A stretch of 64,000 bases of DNA from Linnemannia elongata (GCA_036320915.1 JAXBDG010000009.1:496001-560000); one strand, 5' to 3'; shown: positions 22,182 to 35,000, numbered from the stretch's first letter. A program made the numbers and translations. The notes: generated by a model not told the origin, from the letters alone.

Positions 22182-24441
22182 CTAAAAGTTGAACTCCTCA
22201 GTCAGGATCTGCTGAGAAGGGATACGAAGGACTTCCAAGTGGCCCTTGACGGCATCCATAAAGGGCTCTGGACCACACAGCAACACCTGACGCTCTTCCA
22301 GGTCTGGCACTGAAGCCAATAGCTTCTTGTGGTCGACTCTTCCGAACTGGATCTTGACACCCGAGATCAACGCGACCTTGGCCTCAACGGCAGCAGCTTC
22401 TTCAGGAGTGTGGCGACCTGTGAGGAACAAGGATATAGACACTGTTGGTTGATTCTTGTCGCCAGCGTCGCCTTCCAGGGGGGCAGTCAGCTCTTGAAGA
22501 GCCTCGGGAAGGGCATCATCGAGGAAAGTGGCGGACAAAATCCACTGGATGTCGATGGGGTACTCTGTCAGTACTTGGCGGGCGCCGCGGATCATAGACA
22601 GGAAAGGCGTGGACCCGATTCCTCCAGAAATCATGGTCACCTTGGAAGGCTTGGGTGGAGTAGAGGGCTCGGGATCTGGGAGGACAAAACTGCCACCGGT
22701 GCAGATCAATGGGACGGTGAAGGGTCGCTTGGGGTTCAGGGACAGGTCGTGCAAGAGGTTGGAGATTGCGCCGCCGGGCTTTCTCTTGATCGTCAGCGCA
22801 AACTCTGACGCCTCGTTCCACGCGTCCGGAGAGGAGAGCTTGGTATCCCCGGAAGAGGGCGATAGACCGAGCGGCGCAGAAGAAATGGTCCACGTCCGGA
22901 TATAATCATCATTCAGACTCTGCGGGTTGTCAGGATCCATATGTCGGTACCCCAGTGTATTAAACGCTCCAAAGTCCAGAACTGCATATTGTCCAGGACT
23001 ATACCGAATCGACTTCGAGGTCTTGAACCAGAAGGTCCGGATATCATTCGTGTGCACCGTGATCTCCGACAGCGTGGCCGCCAGGGGTACAGCAGTTTTA
23101 TCGATTCCTCGCTGTTGGTGAGAGGGGGTGATTGGGTTGTAGGGCGAAAGTTCCTTGGTACGCATCCTGAAAGGCAAGGATCCCAGTCTGAGGATAGAGT
23201 CCTCGATGGTGACTTGTACGACTCGTTGGGCGTGGGGGTAGGCTTCTTGAGCATCCTTTCCTATGAGGATTCGCGCTCTGCCGGTTACTTGGAGTGTGTC
23301 ACCGGCGCCAAAGTTGACGAACAATAGACCGACTCTCTCGTCGTTCATAATGTTTCCCAGCGTGTTGAAGAACTAAACGAAGAAATGATAAAATAGCGGG
23401 AATGAATGTCAGTTAGTTTTCTGAACATTAGCGTGAGAAAAACGAGCACAATTACAGGACTAAAAAGCAAGAAAGATCACTTTTTACTTACGCGATTGCC
23501 GCTGTAGTCAGGAAAAACAATCTGGTTCCCATTGACGCGCGCAAAACCCGGGTTACCACCACGATGATTGCAATCCATACCGCTTGTCTGATCTGCAATA
23601 GACTCATCAATGAACCGCGAGGCTATAAAGAGACAATCTGCTTGATCGACAATCGCGGTTTGTTCTGGAGTGAGGCCCTTGAACAATGGTCGCCGCGAGT
23701 TCTCGTCGAGGGTTTGGCTTGTACTGCCTCCGGCTTCGGGTTCGGGGATATCTTGTGGTTCTGAAAAGTCCATTTCGCGAATCGTGATGTACTTTGGGCA
23801 GTTGCCTACAATCGGTAAGAAAAGGAATACGAGGAATGGTTACAATCATGCAATTCAATACCATCAATGTGTGTACTACAGCATCAAGCATACATACCAA
23901 TGGTCTGCTCGACTGTTAGCAGAACATGAAGCTCCCCTGTCGCCTCATCAACTCGAAGGATATCATCCGGTCGAAGAACTCCATTCATTTTGTTCCGTCG
24001 GCGGTTCGTAAAATCCAACGCGACTCCACCCCACTTCCTCTGCCCACCACTCAGCGTCTCTCCCTTGGTCAGGTTATGAAACAATGGGTCTGGGGGCGTC
24101 GAACTCTGAACTGCCGCCGCTGCTTTGTGATGTCGCTCTCCTCCCGCTCCACCTTCGAGACGAGTCTTAATCTCCAACAGTCGCATATGCGGTGAGCTCA
24201 TAAACCCCTTCCTGCCCGTCAAGAACGACACCCAAGGCCGTCCTTGTTCGTCAAGGGTTCCGATGAAGAAGTAATTCAAGCCGGGGACAAAGTCCTGCAT
24301 CTGGGTGGTGAGGTAAGGCCGGAAGATTGAGCTATGGTTCTTGACGCTCTCGCGGACTTGGAGGAGTTCTTGGAGTTTGCGTTCTCCGCTGTGCCATCTA
24401 TCGTAGAGAGTGACTTGGCTATCTAGTGTATATGTCGACAT
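22182..24441 (-). CDS. PNPOx-like FMN-binding domain fused to ferredoxin-NADP reductase-type domain
   Basis: Three minus-strand exons (24441-23898, 23805-23492, 23372-22182; GT-AG) give 682 residues. The N-terminal half is a pyridoxamine-5'-phosphate-oxidase-like split barrel (FFIGTLDEQGRPWVSFLTGR, GFARVNGNQIVFPDYSGNR, LGNIMNDERVGLLFVNFG). The C-terminal half is an FAD/NAD(P)-binding reductase (RYSPGQYAVLDF, then YIRTWTISSAPLG, MISGGIGSTPFLSMIRGARQ, VLLCGPEPFMDAVKGHL, ending TEEFNF). It is probably a soluble flavin oxidoreductase; the substrate is unknown. Bacterial relatives often carry a plant-type 2Fe-2S domain after this point, absent here. An in-frame ATG at 24525 would add 28 residues, but a TTTAAAAGG box just upstream of it makes 24441 the likelier start. 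A small exon-1 insert (HHKAAAAVQSSTPPD) looks loop-like. Confidence 0.88.
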
Positions 24442-25367
24442 TGTTGTGCTCTGGCTGTTGCGATTATAGGATAGGGGTGAGAAAGGGTGGAAGAGAGGAT
24501 CGTTGTATAAAGAAGCAAAATCCAAATCCCCTTTTAAAGTTTTTCATTCCTGCTTGACAGACAAAAAGGACGGGCCAGACTGATGACAAATCCGTGCGGC
24601 GAGTGTGAAGGAGAAAATATAAGAGTACGTCAATTGTCTATTTCCAATCGAATGACAATAACAACTACTGCGCTGCTCGCTCTCTCTTTTCGTGCTCTTT
24701 CATTGTCTAGCCTTTTGACATGTATCTGCACATTGCTTATTAGCTCCACGTGATGGCCTTCTTTTTTTCTTCCTGCCTTCCTAGGATAATAGGATGAAGA
24801 TGGTGCTTGACAAGGATGCCTACTACACATAGCCACCATCTCCTATCCTTGTCTCCATGTCCTGAAACGCGCTATTTTCTCTGCCTGTCTTCATCTCTGG
24901 TTCATGGTTCAGTAGCGCCACGATCGGGATAACACGCATAAGCTAGTCATTTAGCCGCACGCCATAATAAATTGCCACAGTCAGAGTGACAGGGGCACCG
25001 TCATTTCTCCTCTGATTATACTTCCCCTCAGACCTCCAACATCCAACGGCCTTTCAGTTTGAGCCCCTCGATCTCCTTACTTTTTGATTCCTGACATTCG
25101 ACCCTTCCCTTACGTCTCATCTCTTAATTAAAAAAAAAATGATTATCCAATACTCGGTCATTTTCTTCTCCATGTTCCAACTCATTATTTTATCCCGAAC
25201 AAATAAACCAATCGATGGTCAAATTGAATTCCACAGACGAGACACCCAACAACCCTTTTTCCCCCTGGCTTGTCGACCTTTTGTTGTCCTTTATATACTT
25301 CTCTCTCTTCCTTTCCTCCTCTCTTCTTCCTGTTCCTTGTTCACCATACAACTTCATACACTCAGAA
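24442..25367. promoter_or_regulatory. Divergent promoter region, flavoprotein / mucin-like protein
   Basis: This 926-base spacer separates divergent genes. A TTTAAAAGG TATA-like box lies on the minus strand near 24530-24540. The + side near 25250-25360 is very C/T-rich, as in other leaders here. An upstream in-frame ATG at 25215 could extend the mucin-like protein but would bury its signal peptide. No other gene seen. Confidence 0.45.
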
Positions 25368-25980
25368 ATGCACACCCGGTACAATCTCCTGCTTGTGGCC
25401 CTAACAGGCACCCTATCTCTCCTCTCAACCCTCACAACTGCAGACCTCATCTGCCAATCCCCAACATCCCTCCCCACAAACACCCTCCAACCAGGAACAT
25501 CACTCACCCTCAAATTCACCAACAAACCAGCCTCTCTCGGATCAGCCCTTCTCTCTGACGTCTCTGCAAACCTCATCTGTACTTCAACGGCCGATTCGGT
25601 CTTGACCCTTGCGACGAAGCTGGATTCAGGGAAGACGACGTCTGCGACTCTAACGCCAGCGCAAGTTGCTTCCGCTTTGAAAGCATGTCCCGCCAATGTA
25701 AATACTGAAGGCTCTAGTCAGAGTTTGCTAAGAAAAGAATACTTCTATGCTAAGCTCCTCAATGCTGATCTTTTTGCTTTTTATACCTTCCATTTTCTTA
25801 AAGAGCTTTCATGTGCAATACGAAGAAGACTCCCTCCTCTCAAAAAGCACCGAGAACTGCCAAGGATCCTTTTCACTTCAACCCGCCACCAAACAATCCC
25901 AAAACCCAAACGCAGAGAAGGACCCTGCAATCTTAGTACCTCCCTCCATCTCTGTACCTCTGCCGATCCCTGAAGTTCCT

Positions 25981-26025
<45 letters not shown>

Positions 26026-26997
26026 GCAACAGCATCAGCAACGGGCTCACCCTCCACAGTACCGACCACGCTAACAGGGGTTGAGCCTCAGCCTACTACG
26101 ATAGCGACGATCACTACCACAACAGGTGTACCACCTAACCCTTCTTCTGTCACAACCCCAGCAGCAGGAACTACAACTCTCAAATCCCACCCACCAGCCT
26201 CCACCACCACCACAACTCGCCCCCCAAAATCAGGCGGCGGTGGTGGGAAAGGCAGCGGTGGCAACAACAACAATAATGACGACAACACCCCTCCCCCCTC
26301 TCCAACATCAACACATCCAAACGACCTCGCATCCTCCGACATGCAGCAATCCACAGGCACCGGTCCGTCGACAGCAACCATCGCCGGGATCAGCATCGGT
26401 ATCCTCGCAGGAGTATTCGTCATCCTTGGCGCCATGCTCGTTTGGCGAAAACGATCTCAACGCAGGGAAGATTTCGATCTCTTCTATGGTGGTACCCTTG
26501 CTGCCGCCAGTGGCTTCCCTTCCGGTTCAAACGGCACAGACACAGGTCCAGGTGCATCCTCATCGGCGGAACAGCCTATTTATGGACGATCCGCGCCCGA
26601 GGAAGAAAAGTACGAAATGAATGGCGGGGCGGTTGGTCCTAGTAGGAACGTTTCTTTGAACGCTCCTCGTCGCAGTCGGAGTCATACCAGCAACCACAAC
26701 AAGTCACCCATGCCTGCCTCGGCACCTCCACCACCCCTGATGCCCATGCACCCTCTCCCCACCGCTGCCGCTGGTCAAGATACATCCTATTATCAGCAGC
26801 AGCAAGATGTCTACTACGCAAACCAGCAATACCATCAGCAACATCAACCTCAGCATCAACCTCAACATCAGGACTACTACGCCTCCCAACATCAATATCA
26901 ACAGCCTCCACAGCGGAAGCCATCTTACAGGCTCCCTCGTCACCATCCTGCCTTTGAATACGAGAATGAATACGAGCACCAGTACGGTCAGCGTTAG
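25368..26997 (+). CDS. Mucin-like single-pass cell-surface protein
   Basis: Two exons (25368-25697, 25804-26997; GT-AG, phase 0) give 507 residues. Residues 1-24 are a signal peptide (YNLLLVALTGTLSLLSTL). A small ectodomain with paired Cys follows (DLICQSP, NLICTST, LKACPAN, ENCQGS), then a Thr/Pro mucin region with 16 or more consecutive Thr. One membrane helix (IAGISIGILAGVFVILGAML) is followed by the stop-transfer WRKRSQRR and a cytosolic tail rich in Pro, Gln, His and Tyr. The layout is that of fungal wall-stress sensors and Axl2/Skg6-type proteins, with no classical WSC domain visible. Function inferred only as surface sensor or adhesion. A polyadenylation-like AATAAA follows at about 27032. 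The ATG is chosen to expose the signal peptide. Confidence 0.82.
25979..26030. repeat. ACA trinucleotide repeat encoding poly-Thr
   Basis: About 16 uninterrupted ACA codons within the ectodomain of the mucin-like protein, giving a poly-threonine tract that is a likely O-glycosylation site. It is probably length-polymorphic. Confidence 0.9.
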
Positions 26998-27424
26998 TAC
27001 GACCTCATAGAAAAAGACCCTCCTCCCTGTAAATAAAATTGTATGTACAGTTCAGTTTATTATCTTAACATATTGGAGCAAGCAATGACCCTTGTAGACC
27101 AAGGAACAATGACAAAAACAATCAAAGGTTTGTCGCGAAGGTAGAGCACCTCCATGAACAAATCAAGATATGAATGGAAAAAACAACAAAAACTTTGAAT
27201 CTAGAACCACAGATATCCATGACACTAGAGCCATTCCCATGCTTCCCATAGACCTTGGCCCTTGTATCTCTGCATGTTGCCTTGTTCGGGGGTAGAAGTA
27301 TATATTTTTTTGGTGTTTTTTGCTGTATTATTATGGTGGTTGGCGGGTGGTTGTAGTTGGCAGTTGGTGGTCCAATTTCCAGTGTGAAAGTTGATTTGGT
27401 GCAAGGTGTTGAGGAGAGAGCTTT
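26998..27424. other. Convergent spacer mucin-like protein / RRM protein
   Basis: About 430 bases between two converging 3' ends, with AATAAA near 27032 on the + strand. No gene is supported. Confidence 0.45.
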
Positions 27425-29284
27425 TTAGGCAGTCCAACCATCAGCCTGCTTGGCTTCACCATCCTTCTCGGCGTGGTGCTCCTCGGAGAGGGCAACCTTG
27501 ATGACGAGCTCACGGCCATCAGCCGTGGCATCCTTCATCTTCTCGATCACGTTCTGCTGCTCGGCCTCGTCAACCAACTCGACAAAGCCAAAGCCCTTGG
27601 AGCGGCCAGAACCACGGCGACGGACAACGTGGGCGGAGGCGACCTTGAACTGGGCAAAGAGCTCCTTCAAACCGTCATCCTCCATGGAAAAGGGCAAGTT
27701 GGCGACAAAGACGGTGGTCTTGGAGGGGGGTCCGACCTGGCGGGGAGCAGAGGGGACAGCGGGGGCAGCAGCACCACCCTCGGTGGCGGCAGCGTCGCCG
27801 TTGCCACCCTTGCGGCCGGAACGACGGTTGCTGCGCTTGCGACGAGCACCCTCCTTGGCCTCGCCGTTGGCAGAAGCGGGGGAAGCAACTTCCTCGACAG
27901 CAGTGCCCTCCTCACCCTCGTTCTATTTTGCGTATGATATCAAAGTAAAACAGATCGATCAGTAATGAAAATTATCAGTTATATATGGAGTGATGTAGCA
28001 TCGATCAACGTATAACGTAAACGTAAACAAATATAAACAAAACAAACGACCATGGTGGCGTATGCATACTGTAACATACCTTGTTGCGGTTGGCCTTGCG
28101 GTTACCACGGGTGCGGTTGTTGCGACCAGTTCTGGGCTTGACATCAGCGGCATCACCACCCTCGGTGGTGTCCTTGGTCTCGGCCTTAGGCTGCTTGGGG
28201 GTCTTAGCCTTGGGAGCAGCAGGAGCACGCTCGACCTTGGGCTTGGCGACCTCGACGTTGATCTCACGACCACCCAACTCGGACTTGTTGTAGGTGGCAG
28301 CAGCCTGCTCGGCCTGGGCGAGGGTCTCGTAGGCAACGAAACCGTATCCGCGGGAACGAGTGCCGTGGGTAATGATGTTAGCCCTCAAACTAATGAATCA
28401 TGGAGACAATTCAGCGCATATTAGGAAAACTGTTCAGAAAATGCAACACATATGGGTCATCGTGGGACATGTTTTGGTTGGAAGGGATGAAAAAAAAGTT
28501 GCGCGTGAGCAGTATAAAAAAAAAGAAGGAAAAAGAAAGAAAAGAACAAAAGAAATGCTTATCCCACCCAGCACGCGAGAAGCAGTATCGAGTGGTGCAA
28601 TGTGGACAACTGCGGGGGGAAGGGCTGTTTGGCTGGCCTGGAAGAGTAAAAAGAAAAAATCCCTCCACTCCCTCCAACACACCGTGTGAGAGGTGGCAAG
28701 GTTGAAAAACAAAGACACACAAAAAAAAGAGCACAAGAGCACCCTGAATGGATAAAGAATGTATCTGTTACTGCAGGCGCAGACGCAGACAGACAGCCAA
28801 CTTTGTCAAAAGTGAAAAAGGTCAAGGGGCAAGGAGAAAGGTCCAGAAGGAAAAAAAAATGTGCTCGCCTCCAACTCTTGGTGTTATCGCTTTGTCGTCC
28901 TCGTTTGTGTTGCTACTGTAACTTGTCAGGCAAGTTTGTCTTAAGAGAGGTGTAGGGCCATCCTTGAGCTGGCTCATCATCCTCGTTTTTGTCATCATCA
29001 TCTCGTCGCCTCTCCTGACGTGTTTCTGTTGTTTTCCTTGGAAGGTTGAAGCGTGGTCATCATCTACTTTGACGTTTGTCATTCTTTCTTCTTGCGTACA
29101 AACAACCTTTGCTCTCACTCGGGGAACGCGCACAATGATACAAGAAAGGAACTTACACGGGGGTGGGCTTGCTGAAGAGCTCAGAGAGCTCAGCCTCGGT
29201 GGTCTGGAAGGACAGGTTGCCGACAAAGACCTTGTGGCCATCCTCCTCGACGTGAACCTGAGTGGCGGGAGTGGTATCGCTCAT
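27425..29284 (-). CDS. RNA-binding protein with two RRM domains and basic linker
   Basis: Three minus-strand exons (29284-29157, 28389-28080, 27922-27425; GT-AG) give 311 residues. RRM1 (about 17-95) has RNP2 KVFVGNLSF and RNP1 RGYGFVAY. A Lys/Ala/Pro-rich then Arg/Asn-rich linker follows (TGRNNRTRGNRKANRNKNEG, later GARRKRSNRRSGRKGG). RRM2 (about 216-295) has RNP2 TVFVANLPF and RNP1 KGFGFVEL. The tail is acidic and charged (SEEHHAEKDGEAKQADGWTA). The arrangement, two RRMs around a basic low-complexity linker, recalls yeast Sbp1/Rnp1-type mRNP proteins that act in translation repression and mRNA storage. Orthology is not certain, so no symbol is given. Intron 1 is unusually long (767 bases). 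The leader just upstream carries a T34 run. Confidence 0.9.
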
Positions 29285-29477
29285 GGTTATACAGGTAGGA
29301 CTTTTAGAACTGGCTGGAGGGGGAACAGGGGGGGACAGGGAACGTGTAAAGGGACACGAAAGGGGGGAACAAGGACAAAAGATTGGGGGGGGAAATGTGA
29401 ATAAAGACGGAAACGAAGCAAGAAAACGAATTTCAAGAATTTGTACCTCTCTCTCGTTGCGTCTGCTGCCTGTCTGT

Positions 29478-29514
<37 letters not shown>

Positions 29515-30174
29515 CGAAGACATAGACACACACCACATGTATCTCACACGCACATAAACACATTAAACACATTAAAACACAATAGGTACAACAAGGACAA
29601 CAACAACTACTTCAACATCAACAAACAAGAGAGTTTGTTGTGCATTAGTAACGGATACTAGTGATTTGAGTGGTGCGACCACTCACTACTCCCTCTGCTG
29701 CTTATGCCATCCTATGCACCCAAGCACCTAAACACCCACCCACACACGCACACACATACACACATACCAAACTCACAGACCATTGCAGCATCACTAGCGC
29801 AGATACGCCTCAGTTTTTATTCAATTAATTCCAGGCAGAGATTGGAATGTGCGAGAGTGGCTTACCGTTATATCCTCCGATGTTTATGTGACTGTCTGCA
29901 TCATCCAGATTTGGGGAAATATGAAATGTGAGTGCAAGTGAGTGAGTGAGTAAGTGAGAGAGTGAGGTGGAGGTGAGAAAAGAGACTCTGTACTGCACCT
30001 GTTACTGAGTGAGCGAAGCACTTCTTTTTTACTTTTGTGAGAGTCAGAGTCAGTCCGAGAGTTCCTTTTTCTTCCTTTACCTTCCCTTTCCTTTCCCCTT
30101 CTTCACTTCCTTCCCTTCCTTCAACCTCCTTCACCCCTCCACCCTTCTTCACCCCCTTCACATATACATACAAC
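29285..30174. promoter_or_regulatory. Divergent promoter region, RRM protein / TIM17
   Basis: This 890-base spacer between divergent ATGs includes a T34 run (29481-29514), a CA-rich stretch (about 29738-29765) and a C/T-rich TIM17 leader (30060-30170). No additional gene is supported. Confidence 0.5.
29481..29514. repeat. T34 homopolymer upstream of the RRM gene
   Basis: Thirty-four T on the + strand (A34 on the transcribed minus strand), about 200 bases upstream of the RRM-protein ATG. It may be a nucleosome-excluding element or part of the leader. Confidence 0.9.
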
Positions 30175-31179
30175 ATGCCTCGCTCATCCGACCACTCCCG
30201 CGACCCTTGGTAATACTTCTTTCACACTCTTGTTCCTTACTCATCTCATCCACATCCACATCCACCCCAGTACACTCGACCGCATCACTCCTACTTTATG
30301 ATCTGATCAATACCCCGTTGCCTACTTTTTCCTTCACACTCGCTTGCCTTTCTCCTCTTTGTTCTTTCCACCACTAACACACCTCTCTCTCTTTCTCTCT
30401 CTCTCTCTCTAACTTTCAAACAAACTATAGCCCATATGTCATCTTCTCTGATTTGGGTGCCTCATTCGCTATGGGCGCTATCGGTGGAGGTGTCTGGTAC
30501 GGTATCAAGGGCGCCAAGAACTCTCCAAGGGTAATTACTTCCTTCCTTCTTTCTGTCTAAGCGGATTATTATGCCTTGACTCTCTCACCTCACCTGTCCC
30601 CTCTTCACTTTACCTCCTTGAAAGAAGAAACAAGCGCACGATCGATCGATCCACAACTAAACACAACCCCATTCTTCGAACAAAATCAAACAATCTGTAA
30701 TAACTCCAACCTACTAGGGCGAACGCTTCCCCGGAGCTTTGGCATCGTTGAAGGCTCGCGCTCCAGTTTTGGGAGGAAACTTTGCCGTCTGGGGAGGTCT
30801 CTTCTCGACGTTTGACTGTGGAATGAAGGGTATCCGTCAGAAGGAGGATCCCTGGAACTCGATTGCTTCGGGATTCTTGACGAGCGGAGTCTTGGCTGCC
30901 CGTAGCGGCCCCAAGGTCGCCCTGACCTCGGCTGCCCTCGGAGGTGTCTTCCTCGCCGTCATCGAAGGTCTTGGAATCGCCATCTCCAGACTTGTTGCTG
31001 ATCAGAACCGTCCCATGTCTCCTCAGGCAAGTCTTGATACAACTTGATATGCTCTGTTTTTGTTCCTTCCATGATCCTGAGTGCTTTAAGTTGTGGCTAA
31101 CCTGGTTCGGTTTTCTGTCCTTTTTTTATCGATTGGATCATAATAGCTTCCTGAGATTGCCCCTCCTGCATCTCACTAA
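30175..31179 (+). CDS. TIM17: Mitochondrial import inner-membrane translocase TIM17
   Basis: Four exons (30175-30209, 30431-30530, 30718-31026, 31147-31179) give 158 residues, the yeast Tim17 length. It is the core subunit of the TIM23 complex that inserts and translocates presequence proteins at the inner membrane. The family N-terminus [20 protein letters not shown] is followed by four membrane helices with Gly-rich packing ([55 protein letters not shown]). The two disulfide-forming cysteines (Cys in RDPC and in TFDC) are conserved. The last intron has a GC donor (CCTCAG|GCAAGT) and a TAG acceptor. Splicing gives an ending [13 protein letters not shown] that matches fungal Tim17 tails, whereas read-through ends SPQASLDTT. 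Confidence 0.95.
31027..31146 (+). other. GC-AG intron in TIM17
   Basis: The donor CAG|GCAAGT at 31027 and acceptor ATAATAG ending at 31146 keep the frame (phase 0) and yield the conserved PQLPE tail. There is no GT donor in frame at this position. GC donors normally carry exactly this strong CAG|GCAAGT context. Confidence 0.7.
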
Positions 31180-32079
31180 AAAAAACATATCCCGAGCATG
31201 TTGAATATGGATGATGGAAAGGTCGGGGACAGAAAGAGACAAAAGGACGACAGAGGAGGAAAGAGAGGATAGGAGCCGTTTTCCACTGATGATCGCAAAG
31301 CATACTGCCAGCAACCATCAGGACCGAAGCGGATCTTTGGAGGTGGTTGAGATACGGGAACGACTTTCAGACAGGAAAAAAAGGAACAAACACAACAAAC
31401 AAGCATAAGCGACGACGCACACCCATCGTTCGATCGGTATGACCTTGCTCGTTGAGCGCTGACTACAAAAAGGGCGATTTTTGGGATGACGAACTCAAAA
31501 CACTGGGCCTGGAAGAAGTGAGTGGCACAAGCGACAAATTGGGACAAGACTCTCTTGTGCTTTTTCACTTTCTTCCTTACCACTCACCTTGACCCACACA
31601 AACCTTTTTTCTGGTTTGCTGGTTTGTGCAGTTCGCCGTCCCGACCTTTCCTTTCGCCCTTTTTTTTCGCTGTCAACCTGCCTTTGTTTTCCTACTTGCA
31701 GACTTCAGTCTCCAACCTCCTCTTCTCACTCTTCCACTCTTTCCGCTTCGTTCTGGCTCTTCATCCCTCTCTTCCCTCTCTCCATATCCATATCTCCCCT
31801 ATGCTCTCTCACCTTACCATCATTGTTCCCTGTTCGTTGTTAATTCGCGCACACTTTGTTCCCTCTCTTGTTTTTTTCTTCCATTTTCTTTTCATTTTTT
31901 TTAATATGCAAACTTTCCAACCTGTACCATTACAACCCTTCACATTAGATGATCTCTTCTTGTTCAAATAAAAAAAACCGCACCCATCACTATCCTGCAT
32001 ACACAAGCCTCAAGGCACTTTGTTATTAGTGGGGGGTTTTTTATTACTTGGTTCGCAGGATAAAAGCTCTACCGTGTGA
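31180..32079. other. Convergent spacer TIM17 / PHD protein
   Basis: About 900 bases. The 31520-31960 part is strikingly C/T-rich on the + strand and gives long frames of Leu/Phe/Ser/Pro without a domain, which I read as untranslated sequence. No RNA gene recognised. Confidence 0.45.
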
Positions 32080-35000
32080 TTAATGCTCAATGGTGCCGTT
32101 AAGGATACGAGCAGACAGATCGTTCCGGCGACGCTTCATACGGCTCTTCACCAACTTGGCCTCTGCCTTCAACGTCCTGAGCAGCTTGTTCTATTACACC
32201 ACATACACAAAGGAAAAGGTACCAGGAGTTAGCAAAAAAGAACGTTTCCATGTACAAAGACATTATAACCGTTTACAAATAGAGACTGAAGGAGGAAAAA
32301 AAAAAAAAAAAAAAGGGAAGCGTACCTGCAGGAATTGTTCGCGTTCCAGTTCGGCGGCTTTGAGCTTTTGCCATCCGTTGTGGCGATCACAACTGCGACG
32401 AGATATGCAGACGCGCTGACCGATAACCTCTAGATATGGCAAAGTGGCGAGCGCACTCGTCACAGTCGAACCAGCCCCTCCAATTGCAGACGGGGTTTGG
32501 ACTCCTCCATCACCATCGTGTGCGCTGCCCTCAGTCTTGGTCTTGTGGTCACTGCTGAATTCAGTTCCATTTTGTTGCTGTTGACGTTTCGGAGCAACGA
32601 CAACAACGCCAAACGACGGCGGGGCCACCGACGAGGCTCTCGATCCAACGGGCGTCGAAACCAAGGAGCCCAACGCCGCCCGATCCTTTCTCGCAATATC
32701 TTGAGCATCATCCCAAACAAGACTATAATCAAACCCGCACAGTGCATCCTTATCCTTCTCCTTGGCCGCAGCTTTATCCTTCAAAGCTTTGGCCTTGGCC
32801 TTGCTCTTGGATACAGAGCCAGCGCCAGAAGCCGTCCGAAGAAGACCCTCATCCTCGTCCTCCAAATCACCCGCCGCTGTAGACTTGCCGCCGCTCTCTC
32901 CGTTCGTTCCGGTATGAGGGGAAGAAGAAGAACCATTCAGACCAGCCACCGCCGCCAGATCGAGTGAGCCTAGATCCTGTCGCACCTGTCGGTCCACACA
33001 GATATTCAACTGTTTCGATCGCTCCTCCAGGATGGCGCACACTTTCCGCACATGCGCCATCTTCTCACGGATCCCAAGGAGTCTTTGACGATCATCCAGA
33101 TCCGCAAGCGTCAACCGACGTCGTCGTTGGAGGTGCTGCTGTTGTTGGACTTGACCTGGAGGCAAATCCGTCTGGTTCGACTCGCCAAAGACCTTCTCCT
33201 GTGACTCTTGGATACGCTGCGTTGCCACCAAAAGGCCACACTCCTTGGAGCAGTACTTGGATTTGCGTCCTGCCGACTTTTGACAACCCTCACGGAAACA
33301 TTTCTTCTTGAGCGATCCATAGCGTCCTTTTTCTATTGATAATCGAACAAAAACAAAATGGTCAGTCGGAATGAAACACTCAACAACAGCAAAATGAATT
33401 GTCAAGCAAACAAACTAAAAAAAAAAAAAAAAAAAAAAAAAAAGGGTAAAATACCTTCACAGCGCTTGCAGTAGTATTTATCAACCATGTCACTGTCCTT
33501 TTCTGCAACACCAACACAATCACCATGGAACCAATCGTCGCAACCATCACAGGCTATCATGAACCGGCTTGGATCATAAACCGTGCGACAGATGCAATAC
33601 AGTCCCTCACCTCGTTCAGACTGCTCTTCCATCTCAACGTCCTCTTGCCTGGCGGCGACATGATTGCTGGAAGATGAACTGCTCTTCTGGGCTTTGGTAG
33701 ACGACTGTTCGGCCTCGACTTTGGTACTGCTGTGGGACTTTGCTGATTTTCCTCGTGAACCTTCGGAAGATGTGGTCCTGTCATGACTGGAGGTCGAATC
33801 CTGAGCCTCGTGTGCCTTCGAGCCCGTCGAACCGAGGTGACCATCCTCCGCTTCTGTTGGTCGACTGAATCGCTTCTTCAAGCTTGAGCCTTGAGACTGT
33901 CCAGATGATGTACCCTTCTTGCTAGCCGACTGTGACTTGGAAAGCAACTTAGGGCTGGGCATATCCTCATCCATATCGTGAGACCTTTTGGAAGAATCGC
34001 CAGACTTGGAGGCCCTAGGGGTGACAACAGCGACCTCATCATCTTGGGTCCTGTCCACAACGATATCCTTCTTACTTGTCTTCTTCTCCTTGGGTGTGGA
34101 AGATCCGCCCGCCGACGCCTTGGAGCTCTTCGACACATCTTTGGACGTTGTTGCCTTTGGTCGGTCGCGATCTCGATCACGATCACGATCTCGGTCGCCA
34201 TCCTGTTGACCCTTCTTGCCAGAGCCAGATCCGGAAGAACCATTCACCTGGTGTGACTCTGGCAGCTCAACTCCCAGGCCGGTTTGACCACGCAGATAAG
34301 ACGGCGTAGGAGGAGGCGAAGATGAACGTGAGCGCACATGGGCCGAGGATGCCTTGCCAGCTGGTGTTTCCCGGGGTGAAGCGGCTTCCATTCGAGGTGC
34401 TTTGGTTGACTCTGTGGATGGCAAAGACACGGGGAACGGTTGCTGAGGGCTGCTGAGCTTAGCAGGGGTGTTTCGTGAACTTGAAGAAGAGTCCTTTGTT
34501 GCCGTGGTTGGTGTTGGTTTAGGCAACTCAACGGGCTGGGGTTGGACAGAGTCGCGATTGTTAGGCGCCTTATCGTTGGTATCCTGAGGACGACGAGCTT
34601 CGGATCCGCGGGGTACCTTCCCTTGTGCATCACCTTCTGACGCGGGCGCAGAAAAGCTCAAGCTCTCTGTGCGTGACCTCTTACTGGGCAGTTCGATACG
34701 ACCACCTCCTGGCAGCTCCAGCGTGTGCTTGAATACTCCGCTTGACTGCTCGAGCTTTGGTTCCTGAGGGCGGGACTCTTGGAGACGAGGTTCCTGAGGA
34801 CTAGGCTCCTGAGGACGGGACTCTTGAAGACGAGGTTCCTGAGGACGGGGCTCCTGAGGACGGGGCTCCTGAGGACGGGGCTCCTGAGGACGGAACTCCT
34901 GAGGACGGAACTCCTGAGGACGGGACTCTTGAAGACGAGGTTCCTGAGGACGGGGCTCTTGAGGACGAGGCTCTTGAGGACGAGGCTCTTGAGGACGAGG

